Shown one piece after another: positions 9,264 through 17,837 of a stretch of DNA of 64,000 nucleotides. A program made the position numbers and the translations under genes. The stretch comes from Beijerinckiaceae bacterium RH AL1. GTDB taxonomy: Bacteria > Pseudomonadota > Alphaproteobacteria > Rhizobiales > Beijerinckiaceae. The stretch is taken from the NCBI GenBank assembly GCA_901457705.2, contig LR590083.2, positions 2,294,597 through 2,358,596 of the forward strand. Direction: 5' to 3'. The notes beneath the pieces were generated by a model that saw only the letters and a program-made list of their open reading frames with translations, did no database searches and had not been told where the DNA came from. Each line of letters begins with the position of its first letter. The stretch's first letter is position 1.

Positions 9264-9431
9264 CGTGACAGTCTCCTCGTCGACCGGCGGCGCGGGATCA
9301 CGCCGTGTGTGCCGGCCTGTCGGAGAAATGGTTGCCGTGTTGATCGCGTTGCATGAATTCGCGTTCATGCTGCCCGCGCGCGAGCTGGCGCATCAAGATC
9401 GATGCGCGTCAAACCAAAATGCGAACTACGC

Positions 9432-10367
9432 TCAGGCGTCCTCGAGCACCGGCTCCGGCATCGCCACATGCGGCATGAACTCGGCCGCATGCGCCGCAGC
9501 AAAATCCCAAATCGCCTCGCCGACCGGCGTCGGTGTCCAGTTGGCGCGGCGCACGAGATACCACTGCCGAATGATCGGCAGGCCCTTCACGTCCAGGATG
9601 GCGAGACGCCCCGCCGACACCTCGGCCTCGATCGTGTGCGCCGAGATGAGGCTCAACCCGAGCCCTGCCATCACCGCCTGCTTGATCGTCTCGTTCGACC
9701 CGATCTCGAATTTGATCGCCGGCCGGCTGCCTCCGTCGAAGAAGTAGTCGAACACGGTGCGCGTGCCCGAGCCTTCCTCGCGGATGATGAAGCTCTCCTT
9801 GGCGAGGTCTTCCTTCTCCAGCCCGCGGCGCCCGACCAGCGGATGGTCGGCGGGGGCGACGAGCACCTGCGGATGCGCGCCGATCGCCTGGCTGATCACC
9901 TGGAAGTCGGTCGGCGGCTGGCCCATCAGCGCGATGTCGATGCCGTAGTCGCGCAGCGCGCGGATCGTCTCCTGACGATTGCCGATCGCCAGCTGCAGCT
10001 CGATGCGCGGATTCTGCTTCGAGTAGGCCGCCACGAGCCGCGTCGCGAAATACTTGGCCGTCGAGATGATACCGACCGCGATCCGGCCGGCGTGCTTGCC
10101 CTTGATCGCGGCGAGCGTGTTGCCGAGCTCGACGAGCAGCATCTCCATGCGGATCGTGGTGTTGACGACCTCCTGCCCGGCATCCGTCAGGCGCAGCCGG
10201 CCGCCGGCGCGGTCGAAGAACGCAAGGCCAACGTCGCTCTCCAGAAGCTTGATGCGGGCCGTCAGCGCGGCCGGCGTCACCCGCAGGATGTCGGCGGCGG
10301 TGGCGATCGTGCCGCTTTCAGCGACGGCGCGAACGGTCTGCAATTGCTTCAGTGTCAGGCGACGCAT
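9432..10367 (-). CDS. cbbR: LysR-type regulator CbbR
   Basis: 311 aa. An N-terminal LysR helix-turn-helix (LKQLQTVRAVAESGTIATAA, then TPAALTARIKLLE) is followed by a substrate-binding-like effector domain from about residue 90. The gene is divergent from the fructose-1,6-bisphosphatase gene, the arrangement typical of cbbR in autotrophic Alphaproteobacteria. CbbR activates Calvin-cycle genes in response to metabolites such as RuBP, or to ATP/NADPH in some species. The name depends on context as well as sequence. Confidence 0.88.
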   Translation of the reverse strand: MRRLTLKQLQTVRAVAESGTIATAADILRVTPAALTARIKLLESDVGLAFFDRAGGRLRLTDAGQEVVNTTIRMEMLLVELGNTLAAIKGKHAGRIAVGIISTAKYFATRLVAAYSKQNPRIELQLAIGNRQETIRALRDYGIDIALMGQPPTDFQVISQAIGAHPQVLVAPADHPLVGRRGLEKEDLAKESFIIREEGSGTRTVFDYFFDGGSRPAIKFEIGSNETIKQAVMAGLGLSLISAHTIEAEVSAGRLAILDVKGLPIIRQWYLVRRANWTPTPVGEAIWDFAAAHAAEFMPHVAMPEPVLEDA

Positions 10368-10391
10368 ATGACCTTCCTTGGGAGCCCGTCA

Positions 10392-10435
10392 TAAATTTTT
10401 TTGAGGGCGGGCTCAATACTCTTCATTTTCATTGA
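10392..10435. promoter_or_regulatory. Phased TNA triplets, candidate CbbR operator
   Basis: The cbbR-cbbF intergenic region has five TNA triplets at 10392 (TAA), 10402 (TGA), 10413 (TCA), 10423 (TCA) and 10433 (TGA), spaced 10, 11, 10 and 10 bp. CbbR sites are described as TNA-N7/8-TNA, exactly this spacing. The region is AT-rich compared with its flanks, so part of the pattern could arise by chance. Confidence 0.55.
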
Positions 10436-10478
10436 GTTGTCGGAGGCGGAACTGTCCCGCCACGAGAGGAGATCGCGC

Positions 10479-11522
10479 ATGACGGACGCCCAGGCAGCGG
10501 ACACCAAGGCCACGAACGCGAAAGGCACGAGCCTCGAGGCCTATCTCGAGGCCGCGGTGGCGCAGGATCCGAGCCTCGCGCCCGTCGCCGAGACGCTGCG
10601 CGCCGTGGCCGGCGCCGCGGCCAGGGTCGCGGAGCAGATCCGGCTCGGGCCGCTGTCGCCCGAAGCGATGCCGCAGGGCGGCTCGAAGAACTCCGACGGC
10701 GACGTCCAGAAGGCGCTCGACCTGCTCACCGACAAGATCTTCATGGAGGCGATGGCCAAGACGCCCGTCGCGGTGCTGGTCTCGGAGGAGCTTGCCGAGC
10801 CGAAGCGGCTCAATGCCGGCGCCCCGCTCGTCGTGGCGATCGACCCGCTCGACGGCTCGTCGAACATCGACAACAACGTGTCGATCGGCACGATCATCTC
10901 GATCCTGCCGGCGCTGCCGGATGCGGCGGACGATGCCGCCCACTTCAAGCAGCCCGGCCGCAACCAGCGTGCCGCCGGCTTCGTAGTCTACGGGCCGCAG
11001 ACGATCTTCGTGCTGTCGATCGGCAAGCCGACGGAGGCCTTTATCCTCGACCCGCGCATCGGCCAGTTCGTGGCCTTCGGCCGCAAGCTGCAGATCGCCG
11101 ACGACAGCCACGAGTTCGCGATCAACGCGTCGAACTACCGGCACTGGGACTCGGCCGTCCGCGCCTACATCGACGACTGCTTCCACGGCAAGAACGGCCG
11201 GCTGTCGCGCGACCACAACATGCGGTGGATCGCCTCGATGGTCGCCGACACGTTCCGCATCTTCATGCGCGGCGGCGTGTTCCTGTACCCGGGCGACCAG
11301 CGCAAGGGCTACGAGCAGGGGCGCCTGCGCCTGCTCTACGAGGTGAGCCCGGTCTCCTTTCTCGTCGAGCATGCCGGCGGCAAGGCGACCGACGGGCGCG
11401 AGCGCATCCTCGACAAGGTGGCGCGCGACGTCCACGAGCGCTCGCCGCTGGTGTTCGGCTCGGCGAAGGTCGTCGACACGATCGCCGCCTACCACACCGA
11501 CCCGAGCCTGGTCGCCCGCTAG
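10479..11522 (+). CDS. cbbF: Class I fructose-1,6-bisphosphatase
   Basis: 347 aa. It dephosphorylates fructose 1,6-bisphosphate, and often sedoheptulose 1,7-bisphosphate, in the Calvin cycle and gluconeogenesis. Metal and substrate motifs are intact: DPLDGSSNIDNN, the YGPQTIFVLS strand, and YPGDQRKGYEQGRLRLLYE near the C terminus. A GAGAGGAG box precedes the ATG. The divergent cbbR and downstream cbbY point to a Calvin-cycle role. No RuBisCO or phosphoribulokinase gene lies in the window. Confidence 0.95.
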   Translation: MTDAQAADTKATNAKGTSLEAYLEAAVAQDPSLAPVAETLRAVAGAAARVAEQIRLGPLSPEAMPQGGSKNSDGDVQKALDLLTDKIFMEAMAKTPVAVLVSEELAEPKRLNAGAPLVVAIDPLDGSSNIDNNVSIGTIISILPALPDAADDAAHFKQPGRNQRAAGFVVYGPQTIFVLSIGKPTEAFILDPRIGQFVAFGRKLQIADDSHEFAINASNYRHWDSAVRAYIDDCFHGKNGRLSRDHNMRWIASMVADTFRIFMRGGVFLYPGDQRKGYEQGRLRLLYEVSPVSFLVEHAGGKATDGRERILDKVARDVHERSPLVFGSAKVVDTIAAYHTDPSLVAR

Positions 11523-11667
11523 GCGCGATAGCGGCACGGCCCTGCGTCGGCGCATCGCGGGCTTGACCCGCGTCATCGCACTAGCGGCGGGGTGTGCACC
11601 CGCGGGCCGGGGCGCTATGTCGGAGTGACGTCGCGATGCCGCGCCTCCCCGGAGAGAAACGCCCCGC

Positions 11668-12435
11668 ATGAGCCTCGAAGCCCTGATCTTCGACGTCGAT
11701 GGCACGCTGGCCGAGACGGAGGAGCTTCACCGCCGCGCCTTCAACCGGACCTTCGTGCGGCTCGGGCTCGACTTCGAGTGGGATCGCCCGCTCTACACGG
11801 CGCTCTTGCAGACGACGGGCGGCAAGGAGCGTTTCATCCGCTACATCGAGGACTATCAGCCCGACCGCCGCGATCTCCTGGAGCGTGTCGGCGAGGTGCA
11901 TGCCGAGAAGAGCCGCGCCTACCTCGAGCTGCTACGCGACGGCGCGCTCGGCCTGCGACCTGGCGTCGCGCGGCTGATCACGCAGGCGCGCGCGGAGGGC
12001 GTCAAGCTTGCCGTCGCCACGACGACGACGCCGGAAAACGTCGCCGCCCTGCTCGCCTCGACGCTCGGGCCCGAGAGCCCGGGCTGGTTCGCCATTGCCG
12101 CCGGCGACATGGTCGCCAGGAAGAAACCCGACCCCGCCGTCTACGCCGTCGCGCTCGAGATGCTGGTGGTCGAGCCGCAGAACGCGATCGCCTTCGAGGA
12201 CTCGGTCAATGGGATCAACGCCGCCCGCGCCGCCGGCCTCGGCGCCGTCGTGGCGACGCCGAGCCTCTACCTGAAGGACGAAGACCTCTCGGCGGCGACG
12301 GCGGTGGTGAGCGACCTCGGCGAGCCGCGCGGACCGGCAGCGGCGATCGGGGGCGAGCTGTTCGCCGCCGGCTACGTCGACCTCGACGGACTTCGCGCGC
12401 TGCTTCCGACGGACCGACCGGCGCAGGCTGACTAA
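11668..12435 (+). CDS. cbbY: CbbY-type HAD phosphatase (xylulose-1,5-bisphosphate phosphatase)
   Basis: 255 aa HAD hydrolase, beta-phosphoglucomutase-like subfamily. HAD motifs in order are FDVDGTLAETE (nucleophile and acid/base Asp), VATTTTPENV (Thr of motif II), KKPDPAVY (Lys of motif III) and FEDSVNGINAA (motif IV acidic pair). CbbY removes xylulose 1,5-bisphosphate, a misfire product that inhibits RuBisCO. Position after cbbF supports this reading over a general sugar-phosphate HAD. Confidence 0.9.
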   Translation: MSLEALIFDVDGTLAETEELHRRAFNRTFVRLGLDFEWDRPLYTALLQTTGGKERFIRYIEDYQPDRRDLLERVGEVHAEKSRAYLELLRDGALGLRPGVARLITQARAEGVKLAVATTTTPENVAALLASTLGPESPGWFAIAAGDMVARKKPDPAVYAVALEMLVVEPQNAIAFEDSVNGINAARAAGLGAVVATPSLYLKDEDLSAATAVVSDLGEPRGPAAAIGGELFAAGYVDLDGLRALLPTDRPAQAD

Positions 12436-12557
12436 CGCAGGCGATCGTCCAGGGCGCTTGACCACGCTGCTCCGGCGTATGATCCTCCGAAGTGGCATAT
12501 GCCTCTTTGACAACGGAAAGGGATCGCGGCGAGTGGATCGCGGTCTGACCCAAGCCC

Positions 12558-14138
12558 ATGAGCGATGAAGTCCGGAGCTGGAAACCGTCCTTCAATCCCT
12601 GGCTGATCGGCATCGTCGTGACGATCGCCGCCTTCATGGAGATCCTCGACACGACGATCGTCAACGTCGCCCTGCCCTACATCGCCGGGACGATGTCTGT
12701 GTCGAGCGACCAGGCCACCTACGCCTTGACCTCGTATCTCGTCGCCAACGGCATCGTCATCACCGTGTCGGGCTGGATCGCCGACACGGTCGGGCGCAAG
12801 CGATATTTCATCGTCTGCATCGCGATGTTCACCTTCACGTCGTTTCTCTGCGGCATCTCGCAATCGCTGGCGCAGCTCGTCATCTTCCGTACGCTGCAGG
12901 GCTTCTTTGGCGGCGGCCTGCAGCCCAACCAGCAGGCCATCATCGTCGACACGTTCGAGCCCGCAAAGCGCGGCGCCGCGTTCGGCGTCACGGCGATCGC
13001 CACCGTCTTCGGCCCCGTCATCGGCCCGACGCTCGGCGGCTACATCACGGACCAATCGACGTGGCGCTGGATCTTCTTCATCAACGTGCCGATCGGCATC
13101 ATCGCGGTCGTCCTCAACGCCATCCTCGTCGAGGATCCGCCGTGGGAGAAAGCCAAGCAGAAGCGGCGCGCCCGCGGCTTCGACTACGTCGGCTTCGCGT
13201 TCATCTCGGTCGGCCTCGGCTGTCTCCAGGTGATGATCGATCGCGGCGAGGACGACGACTGGTTCGGCTCGCGCTTCATCGTCATCATGGCGCTGCTCGC
13301 CTTCCTCGGGCTGTTCGGCGCGGTGTGCTGGCTTCTGACCGCGCGCAAGCCGATCATCAACCTCGACATCTTCAAGGACAGGAACTTCGCGCTGGGCTGC
13401 GTGCTCATCGCGGTGACCTTCTTCATCATCTACGGCAGCTCGGTCATCATCCCCGTGTTCGCCGAAAGCGCGCTCGGCTACAACGCGCTGCTGTCGGGGC
13501 TCGTGCTGTCGCCGAGCGGCATCATCGTCATTCTCCTGATCCCCATCGTCGGGCAGATCATGAAGCGCTTCGATCCGCGCCTCATCATCTTTACCGGGCT
13601 GACCGCCATGGGGATCGGCTGCTTCTATGCGAGCGGGCTTGTCCCGGACCTCGATTTCGGCACGCTCGTCCTCATGCGATGCGCCGTGGCCGGGCCGCTG
13701 GCCTTCCTCTTCGTGCCGATCTCGACGATCACCTACGCGACCCTGCCGCAGCGCTTCCGCAGCGACGGCGCCGCGCTCTACTCGATGGCCCGCAACGTCT
13801 TCGGCGCCATCGGCGTCTCGCTCTCGCAGGCTGCCGTCGTCGAGCGCAGCCAGAACAACCAGGCGCAGCTCTCGAAATTCATGACGCCGCTGCATCAAGG
13901 CTACAACGAGCTCAACGCCGCGAGCGCGGCGACGCTTCGCGTGCTCGGGCGCGCGCCCGACGCGCTGCAGCAGCTGGCGGTCTCGCACACCTTCCAGACC
14001 TATCGGCTGCAGGCGCAGGTCCTGGCGTACTCGAACGTGTTTCTCTACGCCGGCCTGGTGGCCTTCCTCGCCGCCCCGCTCTGCCTGCTGGTGAAAAAGC
14101 AGACGGGTCCGCGTGCATCGCCGACACCCGCTCACTAA
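12558..14138 (+). CDS. DHA2-type MFS drug exporter (EmrB/QacA family)
   Basis: 526 aa with about 14 predicted membrane helices. The family motif C region LDTTIVNVALPYIAG is in the first helix and GWIADTVGRKRYF is the inter-helix 2/3 motif A. The second half includes LSPSGIIVILLIPIVGQ. It exports hydrophobic or cationic compounds with proton antiport; the substrate is unknown. No EmrA-type adaptor gene is adjacent. The 122-bp leader holds the short palindrome GGCATATGCC at 12494-12503. Confidence 0.9.
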   Translation: MSDEVRSWKPSFNPWLIGIVVTIAAFMEILDTTIVNVALPYIAGTMSVSSDQATYALTSYLVANGIVITVSGWIADTVGRKRYFIVCIAMFTFTSFLCGISQSLAQLVIFRTLQGFFGGGLQPNQQAIIVDTFEPAKRGAAFGVTAIATVFGPVIGPTLGGYITDQSTWRWIFFINVPIGIIAVVLNAILVEDPPWEKAKQKRRARGFDYVGFAFISVGLGCLQVMIDRGEDDDWFGSRFIVIMALLAFLGLFGAVCWLLTARKPIINLDIFKDRNFALGCVLIAVTFFIIYGSSVIIPVFAESALGYNALLSGLVLSPSGIIVILLIPIVGQIMKRFDPRLIIFTGLTAMGIGCFYASGLVPDLDFGTLVLMRCAVAGPLAFLFVPISTITYATLPQRFRSDGAALYSMARNVFGAIGVSLSQAAVVERSQNNQAQLSKFMTPLHQGYNELNAASAATLRVLGRAPDALQQLAVSHTFQTYRLQAQVLAYSNVFLYAGLVAFLAAPLCLLVKKQTGPRASPTPAH

Positions 14139-14220
14139 GTTCACGCGTGATCTGAAGATCGCACCGGCTTCGCGCGAAGCCGCGGGGCGGCAAACGCCGC
14201 CAAGATGCCCAGGAGCATTC

Positions 14221-14811
14221 ATGACCGAGCCACGCAAAGCCGACCACCCGGTCGACCCGATGTTCATCAACCGTTGGTCGCCGCGCGCCTTCGACGGCAA
14301 GCCGATGCCCGAGGCCGATCTGCTGTCGATGTTCGAGGCCGCGCGCTGGGCGCCCTCCGCCTACAACTCGCAGCCCTGGCGCTTCCTCTACGCGCTGCGC
14401 GACACGCCGAGCTGGGAGAAGTTTCTCGGCTTGCTGGTGCCGTTCAACCAGAGCTGGGCGAAGGAGGCCTCGGCGCTCGTCATCCTCGTCTCGAGCTCGA
14501 CCATGGTACCGCCGGGCAAGGACGAAGCAGTCCCCTCGCACAGTCATTCGCTCGACGCCGGCGCCGCCTCGTCCAACTTCGCGCACCAGGCCAACAAGCT
14601 CGGCTACTTCATGCACGGCATGGTCGGCTTCGACATTGACCGCGCCTTCGCCGATCTCGGCGTCCCGAGCGGCTACCGCGTCGAGGCGGCCTATGCCGTC
14701 GGCAAGCTCGGCGACAAGTCGAAGCTGCCGGAGGCGCTGCAGGCCCGGGAGTTCCCGAGCCCGCGCCTGCCGGTGTCGGAGATCGCGTTCGAAGGCGGCT
14801 TCAAGGCCTGA
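14221..14811 (+). CDS. Nitroreductase family FMN-dependent oxidoreductase
   Basis: 196 aa. The start RWSPRAFDGKPMPEADLLSMFEAARWAPSA... pattern (RSPRxF, WAPSAYNSQPWRF) is the FMN-binding signature of the nitroreductase fold. The final DKSKLPEAL and FPSPRLPVSE are typical of small nitroreductase-like proteins. Substrate unknown; likely a soluble NAD(P)H-dependent enzyme. It follows the DHA2 exporter by 82 bases and may share its transcript. Confidence 0.85.
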   Translation: MTEPRKADHPVDPMFINRWSPRAFDGKPMPEADLLSMFEAARWAPSAYNSQPWRFLYALRDTPSWEKFLGLLVPFNQSWAKEASALVILVSSSTMVPPGKDEAVPSHSHSLDAGAASSNFAHQANKLGYFMHGMVGFDIDRAFADLGVPSGYRVEAAYAVGKLGDKSKLPEALQAREFPSPRLPVSEIAFEGGFKA

Positions 14812-14819
14812 TCAGACCG

Positions 14820-15503
14820 TCACGCCGGCTCGTTCTGCGGGAACATGTGCCGGCGTGCCTCCGCGTCCATCTCGGTCTTCCACTCGTGGCTCGTGCGCAG
14901 CTTCTCGGCACGCTGCGCCGCTGGGCGCGCGTTGATCGCCTCGAAATGCGCCTTCACGTGCGGGAAGGCGTCCATCGCCTTCTCGTCCTTGAGGACGCGC
15001 GGCAGCATCCGCGCCCAGCCCCACAGCGCCATGTCGACGATCGTGTAGGCCTCGCCGAGCATGAAGCGGCGGAGCGCCAGGCGCTCGTCGAGGATGCGGT
15101 AGTGCCGCTCCACCTCGCGCTTGTAGCGGTTCATGGCATAGGGAATCGGCTCCGGCGTCGCGTGATGGAAGTGCACGGACTGCCCGGAATACGGGCTGAC
15201 GCCCGTCGCGACGAACATCAGCCAGGAGAGAAGGCCGCCGCGCCCCGCCGGCGTGTCGGAGGACAGGAACTTGCCGGTCTTCTCGGCGAGATAGAGCAGG
15301 ATGGCGTTCGAATCGAAGACGACGACGCCGTCGTCGACGATGGCCGGCACCTTGGCGTTCGGGTTGATCTCGACATAGGCCGGCGCGTGCTGCTCGCCCT
15401 TCAGCATGTCGACCGGGATCGGGCGATACGGCAGCTCCAGCTCCTCCAGGAGGAGCGCGACCTTCATCGGGTTGGGACCGAGATTGAAGTAGAAGTCGAT
15501 CAT
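14820..15503 (-). CDS. Glutathione S-transferase family protein
   Basis: 227 aa. The thioredoxin-like N half has FNLGPNPMKVALLLEEL with a conserved cis-Pro segment NPNAKVPAIVDD and the glutathione-contacting FDSNAILLYLAE. The C half is helical. It resembles the YghU/YfcG-like and nitrogen-metabolism GstN-like groups with an Asn rather than Tyr or Ser near the N terminus. Substrate unknown. Confidence 0.86.
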   Translation of the reverse strand: MIDFYFNLGPNPMKVALLLEELELPYRPIPVDMLKGEQHAPAYVEINPNAKVPAIVDDGVVVFDSNAILLYLAEKTGKFLSSDTPAGRGGLLSWLMFVATGVSPYSGQSVHFHHATPEPIPYAMNRYKREVERHYRILDERLALRRFMLGEAYTIVDMALWGWARMLPRVLKDEKAMDAFPHVKAHFEAINARPAAQRAEKLRTSHEWKTEMDAEARRHMFPQNEPA

Positions 15504-15583
15504 CGTTCGCGCGCTCCCAATTTGCTAGCTCTGCGAGTGCGGCGTCGCCAATACGCCGGACCGAGGAAAGGCACAACGCGCGC

Positions 15584-16357
15584 ATGACCGAAGAGCTGCT
15601 TGTCGACCGCAACGACGGGATCGTCACGGCGACCTTCAACCGCCCGAAGGCGCGCAATGCGCTCACCTACGAGATGTACGACGGCCTCGGCGTGCTGCTT
15701 GGCGAGATCGATGGCGACCCGGAGGTGAAGGCCCTGATCCTGACCGGCGCTGGCGGCGAGGCCTTCGCGGCAGGCACGGCCATCGCGCAGTTCGAGAGCC
15801 TGCGCACGCGCGAGGATTCGCTTGCCTACGAAGGCCGTATCGAGACGCTGCTGCATGCGCTCGAGCATTGTCGCGTGCCGACGATCGCCGCGCTCGCCGG
15901 CGCCTGCACCGGCGGCGGCGCGATGATCGCGGCCTGCTGCGACCTGCGCATTGCGAGCGCGAACCTGAAGTTCGGCTTCCCGATCGCTCGCACGCTCGGC
16001 AACTGCCTGTCGACGCAGAACCTGGCGCGGCTCGTGGCGCTCCTCGGCGAGCCGCGAGTCAGGACGATGATCTTCACGGCGCGGCTCCTCGGCATCGACG
16101 AGGCGCTGGTCGCCGGCCTCGTGTCGGAGGTGGTGGAGGATGCCGATGCGCTCGCCGCGCGTGCCGACGCGCTTGCGCGAGAGGTGGCGTCGCTGGCGCC
16201 GATCACGCTGCGGTCCACCAAGGACGCGCTCCTGCGGCTGCGCGCGCCGGTCGAGCCGGCGAACGACATCGTCGGCGCGTGCTACACGAGCCGCGATTTC
16301 CGCGAAGGGGTCGAGGCCTTCGTCGCGCGGCGCAAGCCGCGCTGGGAAGGGCGCTAA
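15584..16357 (+). CDS. Enoyl-CoA hydratase/isomerase (crotonase) family protein
   Basis: 257 aa crotonase fold. CoA-binding and oxyanion-hole segments are visible (FNRPKARNALTYEMY, TGAGGEAFAAGTAI, GACTGGGAMIAACCDLRIA). The Glu that usually follows the glycine run is Ala/Met, and the second catalytic Glu in the next block (FGFPIARTLGNC) is also missing, so plain enoyl-CoA hydration is doubtful. The true reaction cannot be read from sequence. A GAGGAAAGG box precedes the ATG. The stop overlaps that of the convergent DUF1476 gene. Confidence 0.82.
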   Translation: MTEELLVDRNDGIVTATFNRPKARNALTYEMYDGLGVLLGEIDGDPEVKALILTGAGGEAFAAGTAIAQFESLRTREDSLAYEGRIETLLHALEHCRVPTIAALAGACTGGGAMIAACCDLRIASANLKFGFPIARTLGNCLSTQNLARLVALLGEPRVRTMIFTARLLGIDEALVAGLVSEVVEDADALAARADALAREVASLAPITLRSTKDALLRLRAPVEPANDIVGACYTSRDFREGVEAFVARRKPRWEGR

Positions 16358-16758
16358 TCCCGCCAGCTCAGCGACGCGCCGATCGGATGGGTCTTCGGCG
16401 CTTGCGATGCGGACCGTCCCAGCGGCTGCCGCGGCCTGCGGCCTGACAGCTCGTCGCTGGCCAAGGCCACGGCCTGCGACAGCACACGCGCCGCGTCTGC
16501 CGCGTCCGATCCCTTGCCGGCGGCTTCGAGGTCTTTCGTCACGACCTGCAGGATCGCGGCATCGCCGCTGCCCGCGACCATGGTGCCGATCAGCGTCGCG
16601 ACGTACTTGTCTCGCTGCGCCTCCCCCAGCCTCATCGCGTCGGCGGCCCAGCGCGCGAGATCGCGCACCCCGGCGCGCCGCGCCAGGAACAGCATTTCCT
16701 CGTTGTGAACGAAAAGGTTCTCGGCCGCGTGCTCGCGGTCGTCCAAGAAGCCGGACAT
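16354..16758 (-). CDS. DUF1476 (F1 ATPase inhibitor zeta-like) family protein with C-terminal extension
   Basis: 134 aa. The first 90 residues follow the DUF1476 pattern: GFLDDREHAAENLFVHNEE, an F-x-AR block, RWAADAMRL and a Tyr-containing helix. In Paracoccus the family member is the zeta subunit, which blocks ATP hydrolysis by F1. This copy diverges from the usual sequence and adds a Arg/Pro/Ser-rich tail of about 40 residues. Whether it acts on F1 is unknown; the canonical zeta gene may lie elsewhere. Confidence 0.65.
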   Translation of the reverse strand: MSGFLDDREHAAENLFVHNEEMLFLARRAGVRDLARWAADAMRLGEAQRDKYVATLIGTMVAGSGDAAILQVVTKDLEAAGKGSDAADAARVLSQAVALASDELSGRRPRQPLGRSASQAPKTHPIGASLSWRD

Positions 16759-16876
16759 GGCGATCTCCCGATCGTTGTGCGCCCGGCGGCGATCTCCGCC
16801 GAGCGCCTATGATCAGAAGCTAAGCACCGTCCGCTCCGCGGCAATCACCGCTGCATTAAAGCTGCGACAGGTCGGC

Positions 16877-17122
16877 TCACTTCTTCGCGCAATTGGCCTC
16901 GAGAAGCTGCGCGGTATCGAGCCCAGCCTTCGTCTCACCTTTCTTGTAGACCTCGCCCGGCGTGAAATCGAGCCGGCCGTTGGGGCCGAAGATCTGCACC
17001 GGCTCCTTCGCGCCCCAGGTGCCGTCGGCATTGCGGCCGAATTTCTCGCACGGAAAGTTGGCGGCGACGGCGGCGGTGGTCCCCGCCGTGAGCGCGAAGG
17101 CGATAAGGGCAGTGCGGAGCAT
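16877..17122 (-). CDS. Small secreted protein of unknown function
   Basis: 81 aa with a Sec signal peptide (residues 1-21, ending TAAVAA). The mature 60 residues hold two cysteines (FPCEK and ANCAKK), which could form a disulfide in the periplasm, and the stretch VQIFGPNGRLDFTPGEVYKKGETKAGLD. I do not recognise a named family. It stands alone on this strand. Confidence 0.7.
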   Translation of the reverse strand: MLRTALIAFALTAGTTAAVAANFPCEKFGRNADGTWGAKEPVQIFGPNGRLDFTPGEVYKKGETKAGLDTAQLLEANCAKK

Positions 17123-17202
17123 GGATCATCCTTGCGTGGGAAACAGCCACGGTTGAACCGGCTCGCGATGGGAAAGGTTTCCCCGTCCCTCGAACGGCGG
17201 TG

Positions 17203-17553
17203 TCAGATGATCCCGAGGCTGCGCGCAGTGATCGTCGGCTCGGCGTCGGCGACCCGGTCGATGAGCGCCTGCATGGCGAGGATCGCCTCGGCGCGCGCCT
17301 GATCGACGTCGAGGCTGATGCCCTGCGTCCGCACGCCGTCCGCCTGGATCGCCGCCACGAGCGCGGCGGCTTGCGCGATCGCGTGCTCGCGCGCCGCATC
17401 GATCGCCGGATCGGGCACGACGTAGAAGAGCGCGTTCTTGAGCAGCGCGCGGATCGTCGACAGGAGATGCTGATGGTCGACGATCGACACCGACTCGAGC
17501 GGCAGCACCGCACCGCGCAGCTCGGTCGCGACGATCTTTCCGAAGGGTGTCAT
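17203..17553 (-). CDS. Conserved-looking helical protein of unknown function
   Basis: 116 aa from the ATG at 17553, chosen because AAAGGAG precedes it by nine bases. The start is TPFGKIVATELRGAVLP. The rest is helical and Ala-rich, with VDHQHLLSTIRALLKNALFYVVPDP in the middle. No membrane segment or known motif is seen. Codon use matches neighbours. Confidence 0.55.
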   Translation of the reverse strand: MTPFGKIVATELRGAVLPLESVSIVDHQHLLSTIRALLKNALFYVVPDPAIDAAREHAIAQAAALVAAIQADGVRTQGISLDVDQARAEAILAMQALIDRVADAEPTITARSLGII

Positions 17554-17648
17554 GACGACGTCTCCTTTCGAAGCCATCCTCAGTAGAGCCGCCCTGCGGG
17601 ACGGCCGCAAGAACGAAAAAAGGACAGACATTCTTGACGGGGAAAACG

Positions 17649-17837
17649 ATGCGGAAGGCTTCGATCAAGGAAACCGGGGAGGAGTTGAGCCAGGCCGAAT
17701 GGGCGCGCTTCGACGCGGCCGTCGCCCGGCTGAAGGCCGAGCGCGCGCAGCGCGAGCTGCACCAGCAGGAACTCTCGTTTTCGGCGCCAAACGTCCAGAC
17801 GCGCCCTTCCCGGGGAGCAGCGCCGCAGACCTTCTAG
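17649..17837 (+). CDS. Small basic helical protein, hypothetical
   Basis: 62 aa starting MRKASIKETGEELSQAEW, with one amphipathic helix rich in Arg, Ala and Glu (residues 15-40). A GGGGA element lies just before the ATG. The stop overlaps that of the convergent glycosyltransferase gene. No family is recognised and the gene is uncertain because of its size. Confidence 0.4.
   Translation: MRKASIKETGEELSQAEWARFDAAVARLKAERAQRELHQQELSFSAPNVQTRPSRGAAPQTF

Noticed and set aside
11556-11572. GC hairpin after cbbF (CGCGGG and CCCGCG arms)
   Set aside because: Only 6-bp arms and no T-tract; stems of this size are frequent in such DNA.
12494-12503. Palindrome GGCATATGCC before the DHA2 exporter gene
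   Set aside because: Ten bases alone are too short to call an operator; no TetR or MarR gene is adjacent.
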